Both the position numbers and the translations under genes were made by a program. Source: JBBROS01 sp963752225 (lineage in GTDB: Bacteria; Pseudomonadota; Alphaproteobacteria; Acetobacterales; Acetobacteraceae). Taken from it: a stretch of 64,000 nt of DNA. The DNA is taken from positions 1,054,001-1,118,000 of the forward strand of contig CAVVXS010000007.1 in NCBI GenBank assembly GCA_963752225.1, read 5' to 3'. Shown here piece by piece: positions 34,180 through 42,481 of this stretch; the first letter of the stretch is position 1; every line of letters starts with the position of its first letter. The notes beneath the pieces are model-generated. The model worked only from the letters and a program-made list of their open reading frames with translations. It was not told the origin of the DNA and ran no database searches.

Positions 34180-34721
34180 CCGGTTGGCTGCTGATCCCCG
34201 GAGCGTCGCTGGTGGCGGCGCCCTGGCCCAACGGGCTCGGCGTGTCGCGCGACATCGTGCGCCGTCCCGGCTGGACGGTCAGCATCGCCGACCTCGAGCA
34301 CGACGCCGAGTTCTCCGAGTACCCCGGCGCCGACCGCATCTTCACGCCGATCGAGGGCGACCCGCCGCCCTCCCTGTCGTTCGAATACGGGCCGTTCGTG
34401 CCCTGTCCGCTGCTGGTGCCGAAGCCGTTTCCGGGCGACGTGCCGACCCGCAGCCGGATCCCGACGCCGGGCCGCGCCTTCAACGTCATCACCGACCGGC
34501 GCACCACACGTGCCGAGGTTCAGGTGCTGCAGCTCGAGGCCGGCGACCCGGTGCCGGCGCCGGATGCGCCGCACGTGCTGCTGCATTGCCTGCGGGGGCG
34601 GCTGGCCGCGGTGGGTGAGCTGCTCGGCCCCGGCGACAGCCTGTTGGGCGCCGGCCCCGCCGCACCGGGCGCGGCGGCCGAGGACGGCATTGCCGTGGTG
34701 GTGTCGATCCGCCCGATCTGA
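34176..34721 (+). CDS. HutD/Ves-family cupin protein
   Basis: 181 residues with the HutD-family features: WPNGLGVSRDI near the N-terminus, SEYPGADRIFTPIEGD, PFPGDVPTRSRI and FNVITDRRTTRAEV. The double cupin fold is typical; the family is associated with histidine use but the biochemical role is not settled. It initiates at GTG 34176, overlapping the aminotransferase stop, so it is co-translated with a glycan cluster rather than with hut genes. No hutHUI neighbours are seen. It may have been recruited to a sugar-processing job, but that is a guess. Confidence 0.82.
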   Translation: MTGWLLIPGASLVAAPWPNGLGVSRDIVRRPGWTVSIADLEHDAEFSEYPGADRIFTPIEGDPPPSLSFEYGPFVPCPLLVPKPFPGDVPTRSRIPTPGRAFNVITDRRTTRAEVQVLQLEAGDPVPAPDAPHVLLHCLRGRLAAVGELLGPGDSLLGAGPAAPGAAAEDGIAVVVSIRPI

Positions 34722-34727
34722 TTTGCG

Positions 34728-34853
34728 TCAGGCGACCCCGGCCAGCCAAGAGTAAAGCAGCCCCAGCAACGGGAACAGCGGCAGCACCAGCCACACGGCC
34801 ATCAGCGCTCGCCCGAGCGCCGCCCGACCCCGTCGCCGCAGCCGCCGTGTCAC
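34728..34853 (-). CDS. Possible 41-aa membrane protein coupled to a histidine kinase
   Basis: A GTG at 34853 overlaps the stop of the upstream kinase gene (GTGA) and opens a 41-residue frame: a very basic N-terminus (eight Arg in the first sixteen residues) followed by one hydrophobic helix (VWLVLPLFPLLGLLYSWLAG). Basic-inside plus one helix is a credible single-pass inner-membrane protein. It ends six bases from the stop of the convergent HutD-like gene. No family was recognised, and a chance open frame is possible. Confidence 0.4.
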   Translation of the reverse strand: MTRRLRRRGRAALGRALMAVWLVLPLFPLLGLLYSWLAGVA

Positions 34854-35527
34854 GCGTCCGACTCTGCCAGAAGCGGCGGCAGCTTGAGCGTCGCAACGGT
34901 CTGGCAGCGGTCGCGGCGCAGTTCGACGCGGCCGCCGTGCTGCCGCGCGAGCAGCTCCGCAATCCGCAGCCCGTCGCCGCGCCCGCCGGCGGCCGGCTCG
35001 CAAAAGCCCCAGCCGTCATCGGCCACGGTCAGCGTGACCCCGGATGGGTCGGCGACGACGGTCAGCTTGATGCAGCCCACCATGCGCAAGGTCATGCCGT
35101 GCTTGACCGCGTTGCCGACGAGCTCGTGCGCCACTTGCACCAGCACGTCGGCCTGATCCGGGCAGGTTCCGTGCACTTCGGTCTCGACCGCGATCTCCTG
35201 GTCGTCGTCGGCCATCAGCGCCACGACCGCGCGACCCATGGCGTCGAGCCGCACCTGCAGCGGGCCGGGCGCGGCGGTCAGACCGAACAGCGTGTCGGAC
35301 ACGGTGGCGCTGAGCTGGATGCGCCGGGTCAGTTCTGCGGCCAGCGTGCGGCCGGCGGCGTCCTGCTGCAGCCCCGGGCAGGCCTCGATCTGCCACAGCA
35401 GCCGCTGCAGGGCGTTCTTGGTCTGGTGGCGGAGCTGCCGGAACGAGATCCGCTCGGGCGTAGCGGCCGGCCAGAAGGGCACGACGACGCCCGAACCGAC
35501 GGGGTTGGGCAGGTCGGGGGTCACCAT
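34850..35527 (-). CDS. HisKA_2/HWE-type histidine kinase without sensor domain
   Basis: 225 residues. The phospho-acceptor is His34 in FRQLRHQTKNALQRLLWQI, the HisKA_2-type H-box. The ATPase part has HELVGNAVKHG (N-box), VADDGWGF and GRGDGLRIAELLARQHGG. There is no input domain or membrane segment, so it is a cytoplasmic kinase of the type found in alphaproteobacterial light, oxygen or general-stress signalling. ATG 35527 was chosen because GGAGA lies eight bases upstream; a TTG five codons earlier is in frame. No response regulator is adjacent. It lies 106 bases downstream of the RTX protease gene. Confidence 0.87.
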   Translation of the reverse strand: MVTPDLPNPVGSGVVVPFWPAATPERISFRQLRHQTKNALQRLLWQIEACPGLQQDAAGRTLAAELTRRIQLSATVSDTLFGLTAAPGPLQVRLDAMGRAVVALMADDDQEIAVETEVHGTCPDQADVLVQVAHELVGNAVKHGMTLRMVGCIKLTVVADPSGVTLTVADDGWGFCEPAAGGRGDGLRIAELLARQHGGRVELRRDRCQTVATLKLPPLLAESDA

Positions 35528-35633
35528 GGTCGCAGTCTCCAACGCGTTCGGCGGCGGGACCGGCTTCGACCCGGTCCCGACCGTGGTTACGCGCGGCCGA
35601 GCCGGATCCCATGCCCGGCGCTCGGCCCGGCCG

Positions 35634-36842
35634 TCAAACGCCCGGGTTGGACAGGAACAAGTAGGAGCCGGCCGCTTGCGTCCCGGTCGAGACCACGAGC
35701 TGCTGCGCCTGCGCGACGCTCAACCCGGCAAAGGTGATGCTGGCGTCGATCCCGCTGCCGTCCCGCCCCGCGCCGCCGACGATGTCGGCCCGCAGCGTCG
35801 CCCCGGTCGCGCCGGGCGCCCCGGCCGGGCTCGCCTCCCAGTGATAGCTGGACACGCCGGGCACGAAGCCCCACAGGGTCGCCGCGTCGCCGGCGTGGAA
35901 GTTGCTCAGCGTGTTCCACACCACTTGCGACCCGCGCGCGTCGGTGAAGAAGGTGTCGGCGCCGCTGCCGCCGATCAGGAAGTTCGACCCGGTGCCGCCG
36001 TCCAGCACGTTGCGCCCGGACGTCGCCTGGATGGCGTCGTCGCCGGCGCCGCCGTGCAGGAAGGCGTTGGGCGCACCGGTCGAGAGCGCCACCGTGTCCG
36101 GGCTCGACCAGATGAACTGCCAATCGAGGGTGGAGGGGTTGCCGTCGGTCGGTTGCAGCGCCCGCGTTCCGGTGGCGCCAGTGCTGGTGTCGCTGAAGTT
36201 GGCGACCGGGGCGAAGCCGTCGTCCTGCGCCACCCAGGTCAGGATCTGCGCCCGCGTCTGCGGCGTCATCTGCATGAAATAGCCGTTGCCGGCCGTGTCG
36301 AGCGACGAGGCGAGGCCGACTACGGAGGGGTTGCCGGCGGGATCGACGGTCCAGAGCGGGCCGCCGCTCGAGCCCTGGCCGAGCGCCGCGCCGGTCAGCA
36401 CGCCGGGCGCGTAGGGCTGCACCGGCTCCGCGACGTCGACCTGGGCGCCGGGGCGGTTGGCCGGGTAGCCGGACGCGAACACCGTTCCGGACCCGAACGC
36501 GGCACCGAGGCCCATCGCGCCGACCGATAGCGGCGTCGCGAGATGGACGAGGGCGTAGTCGCTGGACGTGTCCGCGATCTGGATCAGGTCGTCGGTGTCG
36601 TTGATCGGGACGTAGTGGGTGACGGTGGCGTCGATGCTTCCGTACGGCTCGGACCCGCCATCGTAGCCGGGCTGCACCGACACGCCGGTGGCAACCCCGA
36701 CCCCGGTGGACCAGACGACATGCGACGCCGTCAGCACTTCGTCCGGAGAGATCAGCACCCCCGAGGCCTGGAACAGCGAGGAGCCGATCTGGTCGGTGAT
36801 GCGGACGATGGTGCGGAACGGGAATGCGGAGGTATCGGCCAT
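35634..36842 (-). CDS. Secreted trypsin-like serine protease with RTX-like C-terminus
   Basis: 402 residues. Chymotrypsin-fold catalytic triad: His41 (TASHVV), Asp95 (SSDYALV) and Ser159 (GQGSSGGPLW). From about residue 255 there are glycine-aspartate repeats (HGGAGDDAI, LDGGTGSN, IGGSGADTF) like calcium-binding RTX nonapeptides, then a C-terminal domain. There is no N-terminal signal peptide, as expected for a type I secretion substrate whose signal is at the C-terminus; no type I secretion genes are nearby. The start has only a weak Shine-Dalgarno. It is divergent from the damaged ECF sigma gene across about 280 bases. Confidence 0.86.
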   Translation of the reverse strand: MADTSAFPFRTIVRITDQIGSSLFQASGVLISPDEVLTASHVVWSTGVGVATGVSVQPGYDGGSEPYGSIDATVTHYVPINDTDDLIQIADTSSDYALVHLATPLSVGAMGLGAAFGSGTVFASGYPANRPGAQVDVAEPVQPYAPGVLTGAALGQGSSGGPLWTVDPAGNPSVVGLASSLDTAGNGYFMQMTPQTRAQILTWVAQDDGFAPVANFSDTSTGATGTRALQPTDGNPSTLDWQFIWSSPDTVALSTGAPNAFLHGGAGDDAIQATSGRNVLDGGTGSNFLIGGSGADTFFTDARGSQVVWNTLSNFHAGDAATLWGFVPGVSSYHWEASPAGAPGATGATLRADIVGGAGRDGSGIDASITFAGLSVAQAQQLVVSTGTQAAGSYLFLSNPGV

Positions 36843-37068
36843 GCTGACTCGTCTGGATTGCCGCGGCGGCGGTTCGGTGCCGTTCAGGTCTACTTGACAG
36901 TTGGCGGCGTGGCAGGGGTGGCGGCGAACAACATGCCGTGTCGTCCCGCAGATGGTTTGGCCCCGCGCCGGCGCTTGACGGGGGCGTAATAATCTGCCTG
37001 GCTACCCCGTTCACATGGCACACCTTTGGTTAGTCAACCCGTGTGTGCCGAGGCGACGATGCCTGTAA

Positions 37069-37095
37069 GGAATAAACCGGCGTCCCAACACGTCT
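37069..37095 (+). promoter_or_regulatory. Candidate ECF-type promoter
   Basis: GGAAT, 17 bases, CGTCT, located 31 bases upstream of the ECF sigma start codon. GGAA(C/T) and CGT(C/T) boxes at 16-17 bases are the usual form of group-ECF promoters, and ECF operons are often self-activated. Matches are by eye only. Confidence 0.4.
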
Positions 37096-37125
37096 GGTGT
37101 GGGCAAGCACGCAGGAGGCAGCGGC

Positions 37126-37581
37126 TTGGGAGACGAGATACGTTCGGGTTTGGTCCAGCTGCTGCCGCGTTTGCGCCGCTTCGGGATTATGTTGACCGGT
37201 TCAGCCATCGATGCTGACGACCTGGTTCAGAACGCTTGCGCACGCGTGCTGAACCGGCGAGGGCAGCTTCGGGACGAGACCCGGCTGGATGCTTGGATCT
37301 ACGGGATCATGCGTAACATGTGGATTGACGAAATCCGCTCACGCAAGGTGCACCGGCACGATGAACTGGCCAAGGCCGACGGCGTGATCGGGGTCGACGG
37401 GCAAGCGATGGCGGAGGACCGGGTAACGCTGGGCAGTGTCCGGCAGGCGTTGAGTGAGATGGACGCAGACAGCCGCACGGTGCTGGTGCTGGTTTGCGTC
37501 GATGGGCTGAGCTACAAGGAAGCGGCGAAAGTGTTGGGAATTCCGATTGGTACTGTCATGAGCCGGCTGTCGAGGAGTTGA
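37126..37581 (+). CDS. ECF RNA polymerase sigma factor, truncated by an in-frame TGA
   Basis: 151 residues as read. Region 2 (LTGSAIDADDLVQNACARVL, then WIYGIMRNMWIDEIR) and region 4 (VLVLVCVDGLSYKEAAKVLG, IPIGTVMSRLSR) are both present. TTG 37126 is chosen because GGAGG stands seven bases before it; GTG 37099 is the alternative. The frame stops at TGA 37579-37581 right after the region 4 recognition helix, but the same frame continues as VQLHERLFSSAANSAVTPF to a TAG at 37672-37674, twelve bases before the anti-sigma start. SRARVQLHERL is what relatives usually show, so a CGA to TGA change is likely. It may still be functional. Confidence 0.8.
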   Translation: MGDEIRSGLVQLLPRLRRFGIMLTGSAIDADDLVQNACARVLNRRGQLRDETRLDAWIYGIMRNMWIDEIRSRKVHRHDELAKADGVIGVDGQAMAEDRVTLGSVRQALSEMDADSRTVLVLVCVDGLSYKEAAKVLGIPIGTVMSRLSRS

Positions 37582-37686
37582 GTCCAACTGCACGAGAGGC
37601 TGTTCAGCAGTGCCGCCAACAGCGCGGTCACCCCTTTCCCGCAGCGGCCCGGCCGCGGCCAGCGGCCGGTGTAGGACGTTCCCGAC

Positions 37687-38434
37687 ATGAAAGATCTCGA
37701 CCAGTTGCTGAGTGCCTACGCCGACGGCGAACTCGATCCGGAGACGGTGCTCGAGGTCGAACAGCTGATCGCCACCAACCCGGCCGCGCGCCAGAAGGCG
37801 GAGATGCACCGGCAAGTGTCGGCCTTGATGCGGGCCGCCTGCTCCGACAGCGCCTACGCAGCCGGTTCGTCGGCGCGCATCGTCGAGCCGGCGCGGGGCG
37901 GCGTCGGCCGGCGCGGGCTCGGCTGGGCGATCGCCGCCTCCGGTACTGTTCGGGGCGCTCGGGTTTGGCGGCGGCGCTGCCTGGTCGGGGCTGCTGGCGC
38001 CCGACGCGCGGGAGGCGGCGGTCAACGAGGTGGCGGAGTATCACAACGTGTTCGCCCGCGAGACCGTGCACCTCGCCGAGGTGCCGGCGGCGCAAACGGA
38101 CCACATCAAGGCCTGGCTCGGCCGCCGGATCGACCACGCGTTCGACATCCCCGACCTGTCCACAGCCAAGCTCACCTTCGCCGGCGCGCGGATGCTGGTG
38201 ATCGACGGCCACCCGGTTGCCGACCTCCTCTTCACTCGTGAAGGCGGGTTGCCGGTCGCCTACTGCATCTTCCGGCTCGACGGCCCGACCTTCCCGGTCA
38301 AGGTCGACCACAAGGGCAACTACAACCTGGTGTCCTGGAGCGACGGCACGCTGGGTTACGTGGTGGTCGGTGACGTCGATCCTGCCGCCCTGCAGGGGAT
38401 CGCCGAGCGGATCAAGCAGCAAAGCACGAGCTGA
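37687..38434 (+). pseudogene. Anti-sigma factor, interrupted by a one-base frameshift
   Basis: Starts MKDLDQLLSAYADGELDPET, the typical cytoplasmic head of membrane anti-sigma factors. The frame is lost near 37942: reading GCC TCC, skipping one G, then GTA CTG TTC gives a good membrane helix (VLFGALGFGGGAAWSGLLA). It continues into a periplasmic domain (AEYHNVFARETVHLAEVPAA through AYCIFRLDGPTFPVKV) to the stop at 38434. Restored, it would be about 248 residues. The upstream ECF sigma gene also looks broken. Either a dying pair or an assembly error at CCGG. Confidence 0.75.
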
Positions 38435-38545
38435 ACTGCACCACTTACGGCTGCGGCGACCCCGGGGGTCAAACCGGGCCGGGTCCGGCCTGCTCTCATG
38501 CCTGTGATGATGCGGCGCAGCGACGAATTCGGGTTGCGGCCCGGT

Positions 38546-38566
38546 TTGTATACCAAATACATAATG
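38546..38566 (+). promoter_or_regulatory. Candidate operator/promoter of the oxalate operon
   Basis: A short AT-rich island in very GC-rich DNA. It contains the palindrome GTATAC (38548-38553) in TTGTATACCAA, which also fits the FadR-type half-site pattern TNGT-N2-ACNA, and TGTAT/ATACA arms five bases apart. It lies about 100 bases upstream of a FadR-subfamily GntR gene, which may bind it. Recognised by eye only. Confidence 0.45.
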
Positions 38567-38607
38567 CCGGACGAGCACCGAAACGGAGCCGGACGGAGGA
38601 ACGTCGC

Positions 38608-38643
38608 ATGCCTGCCCATAGTTCTGCGGTCGCCATCGCTTGA
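38608..38643 (+). CDS. Possible 11-codon leader peptide
   Basis: ATG 38608 follows GGAGGA at good spacing and opens an 11-residue frame (MPAHSSAVAIA) whose TGA overlaps TTG 38640, an in-frame alternative start of the GntR regulator. The regulator's own start has no Shine-Dalgarno, so this tiny frame could feed ribosomes to it. A chance feature is possible. Confidence 0.25.
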   Translation: MPAHSSAVAIA

Positions 38644-38648
38644 CCGAA

Positions 38649-39347
38649 ATGCCGCCCGTGCTGAAGCTTCGGCCGCTCGACATGGGCGCAGGTCTGCGGC
38701 GGCTGGCCGCCGACGCGCTGCGCCGGGCCATCACCGAGATGGACATCTACGGCAATGCGTCGGAGATCCGGCTCGACGAGCGGCAGCTTGGCCAGGAGTT
38801 GGGCGTCAGCCGGACGCCAATCCGCGAGGCGCTCGGCACGCTCGAGCAGGAAGGCCTGGTCCGCTCGATCCCCCGCCGCGGCGTGTTCGTGGTGCGCAAA
38901 ACCAAGGCCGAGATCGTGGAGATGGTGAAGGTCTGGGCGGCGCTGGAAAGCTTTGCCGCGCGGATGGCGGTCAACCAGGCCAGCGACGCCGACATTGCCG
39001 CCTTGCGCAGCCTGTTCGCCGACCACGAGCGTGATCCGGCCGCCCACTTGCACGAGTACAGCCAGGCCAACATGGCCTTCCACCGGACGATCCTGCGCAT
39101 GAGCGGCGTCGCCCTGATGACCGAGATCACCGACACCCTGTTCATCCACATGCGGGCTGTCCGCTCCGTCACGATGGGCCAGGATAACCGAGCCCGTCGC
39201 GGCATGACCGACCACCTCGCCATCATCGCCGCGCTGCAGGCGCGGGACGCGGACCGCGCCGAGCGCCTGGTCCGCGAACACACGCTGGGCCTGGCTGCCC
39301 ACATCGAAGCGCATGGCGGCGTGCTCGACGCCCCCAGCCCCAATTAG
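38649..39347 (+). CDS. GntR-family regulator (FadR/FCD type) of the oxalate operon
   Basis: 232 residues. Winged helix at about 20-85, with recognition region RLDERQLGQELGVSRTPIREALGTLEQEGLV and the wing IPRRGVFVV. The C-terminal FCD domain (about 95-220) has the metal-ligand Asp/His pattern ANMAFHRTIL and TDHLAIIAAL. It lies 15 bases upstream of oxc and is probably co-transcribed, so self-regulation through the upstream palindrome is likely. The start is uncertain: ATG 38649 has no Shine-Dalgarno, and TTG 38640 is coupled to a mini-frame. The ligand may be oxalate, oxalyl-CoA or formate; inferred from context only. Confidence 0.88.
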   Translation: MPPVLKLRPLDMGAGLRRLAADALRRAITEMDIYGNASEIRLDERQLGQELGVSRTPIREALGTLEQEGLVRSIPRRGVFVVRKTKAEIVEMVKVWAALESFAARMAVNQASDADIAALRSLFADHERDPAAHLHEYSQANMAFHRTILRMSGVALMTEITDTLFIHMRAVRSVTMGQDNRARRGMTDHLAIIAALQARDADRAERLVREHTLGLAAHIEAHGGVLDAPSPN

Positions 39348-39362
39348 AACGGAGAAACACCG

Positions 39363-41168
39363 ATGTCCGCGACTGCGCGCAGCCTCGACGCCAGCACCGA
39401 GTCCGAGTTCAACACGACCGAGGCCCAGAACCAGGCCCAGAACCGGGCCGACGCGGCGCCGGCGCAAACGGACGGGTTCCACCTCGTCATCGACGCGCTG
39501 AAGCTGAACGGCATCACCACGATCTACGGCGTGCCCGGTATCCCGATCACCGACCTCGGCCGGCTGGCGCAGGCCGAGGGCATGCGAGTGATCTCGTTCC
39601 GGCACGAGCAGAACGCCGGCAACGCCGCCGCCATCGCCGGCTTCCTCACCAAGTCGCCGGGCGTGTGCCTGACCGTCTCGGCGCCCGGCTTCCTCAACGG
39701 GCTGACGGCGCTGGCCAACGCCACCACCAACTGCTTTCCGATGATCCTCATCAGCGGCTCGTCCGAGCGCGAGATCGTCGACCTGCAGCAGGGCGACTAC
39801 GAGGAGATGGACCAGCTCGCGATCGCCAAGCCGCTGTGCAAGGCGGCGTTCCGGGTGCTGCACGCGGCGGATATCGGCATCGGCGTGGCGCGCGCGATCC
39901 GCGCCGCGGTGTCGGGCCGCCCGGGCGGCGTATACCTCGACCTGCCGGCGAAGCTGTTCGCGCAGGTGATCGACGCCGAGGCCGGCCGGCGCTCGCTCGT
40001 CAAGGTGATCGACCCCGCGCCGGCCCAGATCCCGGCGCCGAACGCGGTCAGCCGCGCGCTCGACGTGCTGCGGTCGGCCAAGCGGCCGCTGATCATCCTC
40101 GGCAAGGGCGCCGCCTATGCGCAGGCCGACGAAGCGATCCGCAGCCTCGTGGAAACCAGCGGCATCCCTTACGTGCCGATGAGCATGGCCAAGGGGCTGC
40201 TGCCCGACACCCACCCGCAATCGGCCGGCGCCGCCCGCTCGACCGTGTTGAAGCAGGCGGACGTCGTGCTGCTGATCGGCGCCCGGCTGAACTGGCTGCT
40301 GTCGCACGGCAAGGGCAAGACCTGGGGCGCACCGGGCACCCAGCGCTTCATCCAGGTCGACATCGAGCCGCGCGAAATGGACAGCAACGTCGAGATCGCC
40401 GCCCCCGTCGTGGGCGACATCGGCTCCTGCGTCGCCGCCCTGCTGCAGGGAATGGGCAAAGACTGGACGGCGCCGCCGTCCGAGTGGCTCGGCGCCATCA
40501 AGGAGAAGAAAGAGTCCAACATCGCCAAGATGGCGTCGCGGCTGGGCAAGAACTCGAGCCCGATGGACTTCCACGCCGCGCTCAGCGCGCTCCGCACCGT
40601 GATCAAGGAGCGGCCGGACGCGATCCTGGTCAACGAAGGCGCCAATACGCTCGACCTCGCGCGCGGGGTGATCGACATGTATCAGCCCCGCAAGCGCCTC
40701 GACGTCGGCACCTGGGGCATCATGGGCATCGGCATGGGGTTCGCGATTGCCGCGGCGGTCGAAACCGGCAAGCCGGTGCTGGCGGTCGAGGGCGACAGCG
40801 CGTTCGGCTTCTCCGGCATGGAGGTCGAAACGATCTGCCGCTACAACCTGCCGGTCTGCATCGTCGTGTTCAACAATGACGGCATCTACCGCGGCACCGA
40901 CGTGAACCCGACGGGCGGCGCCGACGCGGCCACCACGGTGTTCGTCAAGGGATCCCGCTACGACAAGATGATGGAGGCGTTCGGCGGCGTCGGCGTCAAC
41001 GCGACGACGCCCGATGAACTCAAGCGCGCGGTCGATGCGGCGATGGACTCCGGCAAGCCCACCCTGATCAACGCGGTGATCGACCCGGCGGCCGGCAGCG
41101 AAAGCGGCAACATCGGCAGCCTCAACCCGCAGAGCGCCTTGAAAAAGGCCCGGGCAGGCCAGGCTTAA
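39363..41168 (+). CDS. oxc: Oxalyl-CoA decarboxylase
   Basis: ThDP-dependent enzyme, 601 residues, converting oxalyl-CoA to formyl-CoA and CO2. The catalytic Glu region is SFRHEQNAGNAAAIAGFLT; the ThDP-Mg motif runs from GDSAFGFSGMEVE to VFNNDGIYRG; and the family-specific TWGIMGIGMGFAIAAA is present. The first 35 residues (polar, Gln/Ala-rich) extend beyond the usual N-terminus and are probably disordered. GGAG precedes the ATG. It is followed 29 bases later by frc, the enzyme that makes its substrate, the arrangement found in oxalotrophs. Confidence 0.96.
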   Translation: MSATARSLDASTESEFNTTEAQNQAQNRADAAPAQTDGFHLVIDALKLNGITTIYGVPGIPITDLGRLAQAEGMRVISFRHEQNAGNAAAIAGFLTKSPGVCLTVSAPGFLNGLTALANATTNCFPMILISGSSEREIVDLQQGDYEEMDQLAIAKPLCKAAFRVLHAADIGIGVARAIRAAVSGRPGGVYLDLPAKLFAQVIDAEAGRRSLVKVIDPAPAQIPAPNAVSRALDVLRSAKRPLIILGKGAAYAQADEAIRSLVETSGIPYVPMSMAKGLLPDTHPQSAGAARSTVLKQADVVLLIGARLNWLLSHGKGKTWGAPGTQRFIQVDIEPREMDSNVEIAAPVVGDIGSCVAALLQGMGKDWTAPPSEWLGAIKEKKESNIAKMASRLGKNSSPMDFHAALSALRTVIKERPDAILVNEGANTLDLARGVIDMYQPRKRLDVGTWGIMGIGMGFAIAAAVETGKPVLAVEGDSAFGFSGMEVETICRYNLPVCIVVFNNDGIYRGTDVNPTGGADAATTVFVKGSRYDKMMEAFGGVGVNATTPDELKRAVDAAMDSGKPTLINAVIDPAAGSESGNIGSLNPQSALKKARAGQA

Positions 41169-41197
41169 CTTCTCCTTTCCAGTTCAGGAAACATCCG

Positions 41198-42472
41198 ATG
41201 AAGGCACTCGAAGGCGTCAAGATTCTCGATTTCACCCATGTGCAGTCGGGCCCGACCTGCACCCAACTGCTGGCGTGGATGGGCGCCGACGTGATCAAGG
41301 TCGAGCGGCCGGGGATCGGCGACATCACGCGCGGACAGCTCCGTGACGTGCCCGACGTGGACAGCCTGTATTTCACGATGCTCAATCACAACAAGCGCAG
41401 CATCACGATCGACAGCAAGCACCCCGAGGGCAAGAAGGTGCTCGAGGAGCTGGTCCGCACCTGCGACGTGATGGTGGAGAACTTCGCGCCGGGCGCGCTG
41501 GACCGGATGGGGTTCACCTGGGCGCACATTCAGTCGGTCAACCCGCGCATGATCCTGGCCTCGGTGAAGGGGTTCGGTCCCGGCAAGTACGAGGACTGCA
41601 AGGTGTATGAGAACGTCGCGCAATGCGCCGGCGGCTCGGCCAGCACCACCGGGTTCGATGACGGGCCGCCGCTGGTGACGGGCGCGCAGATCGGCGACAG
41701 CGGCACTGGGCTGCATCTGGCACTCGGCATCGTCGCGGCGCTGTATCAGCGCAACACCACCGGGCGCGGCCAGAAGGTGCTGGCGGCGATGCAGGACGGG
41801 GTGCTGAATTTGTGCCGGGTCAAGCTGCGCGACCAGCAGCGGCTGGCGCACGGGCCGCTGAAGGAATACCCGCAATTCCCCGACACCGAGTTCACCGACG
41901 TGGTGCCGCGCGCCGGCAACGCGTCGGGCGGCGGCCAGCCCGGCTGGATCCTGAAGTGCAAGGGCTGGGAGACGGATCCCAACGCCTACATCTACTTCAT
42001 TGCCCAGGCGCCGGTGTGGGAGCCGATCTGCGACATCATCGGCAAGCCCGAGTGGAAGACCGACCCGGGCTACGCCAAGCCCGGCGCACGCTTGCCGAAG
42101 CTCAAGTCCATCTTCGACACCATCGAGCAATGGACCATGACCAAGACGAAATTCGAAGCCATGGACGAGCTCAACGCGCACGACATCCCGTGCGGCCCGA
42201 TCCTGTCGATGAAGGAGATCGCCGAGGACGAAGGACTGCGCGCCACCGGCACCGTGGTCGAGGTCGACCACCCGACCCGCGGCAAGTACCTCTCGGTCGG
42301 CAACCCGATCAAGATGTCCGACAGCCCGACGGAGGTGACAAGGTCGCCGTTGCTGGGCGAACATACCGACGAGATCCTGCGCGACGTGCTGCGCTTCGAC
42401 CCGGAGCGGATCGCGGCCGTGCAGGCGTCCGGCGCGCTTGGCTCCCCTTCCCCTCGCATGGCTGCCGAATAA
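41198..42472 (+). CDS. frc: Formyl-CoA:oxalate CoA-transferase
   Basis: Class III CoA transferase, 424 residues, moving CoA from formyl-CoA to oxalate. The catalytic aspartate is Asp167 (TGAQIGDSGTGLH), two positions off the Oxalobacter number (169). The N-terminal start MKALEGVKILDFTHVQSGPT and the glycine-rich loop (NASGGGQPGWILKCKG) near residue 248 are typical of Frc rather than of general CaiB proteins. Nine bases separate it from the downstream acyl-CoA synthetase gene. The formate released would leave through the OFA antiporter at the operon end. Confidence 0.96.
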   Translation: MKALEGVKILDFTHVQSGPTCTQLLAWMGADVIKVERPGIGDITRGQLRDVPDVDSLYFTMLNHNKRSITIDSKHPEGKKVLEELVRTCDVMVENFAPGALDRMGFTWAHIQSVNPRMILASVKGFGPGKYEDCKVYENVAQCAGGSASTTGFDDGPPLVTGAQIGDSGTGLHLALGIVAALYQRNTTGRGQKVLAAMQDGVLNLCRVKLRDQQRLAHGPLKEYPQFPDTEFTDVVPRAGNASGGGQPGWILKCKGWETDPNAYIYFIAQAPVWEPICDIIGKPEWKTDPGYAKPGARLPKLKSIFDTIEQWTMTKTKFEAMDELNAHDIPCGPILSMKEIAEDEGLRATGTVVEVDHPTRGKYLSVGNPIKMSDSPTEVTRSPLLGEHTDEILRDVLRFDPERIAAVQASGALGSPSPRMAAE

Positions 42473-42481
42473 GGAACCCCG

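Noticed and set aside
38458..38470. GACCCC/GGGGTC palindrome after the anti-sigma gene as a terminator
   Set aside because: The loop would be one base, so the usable stem is short, and there is no T run.
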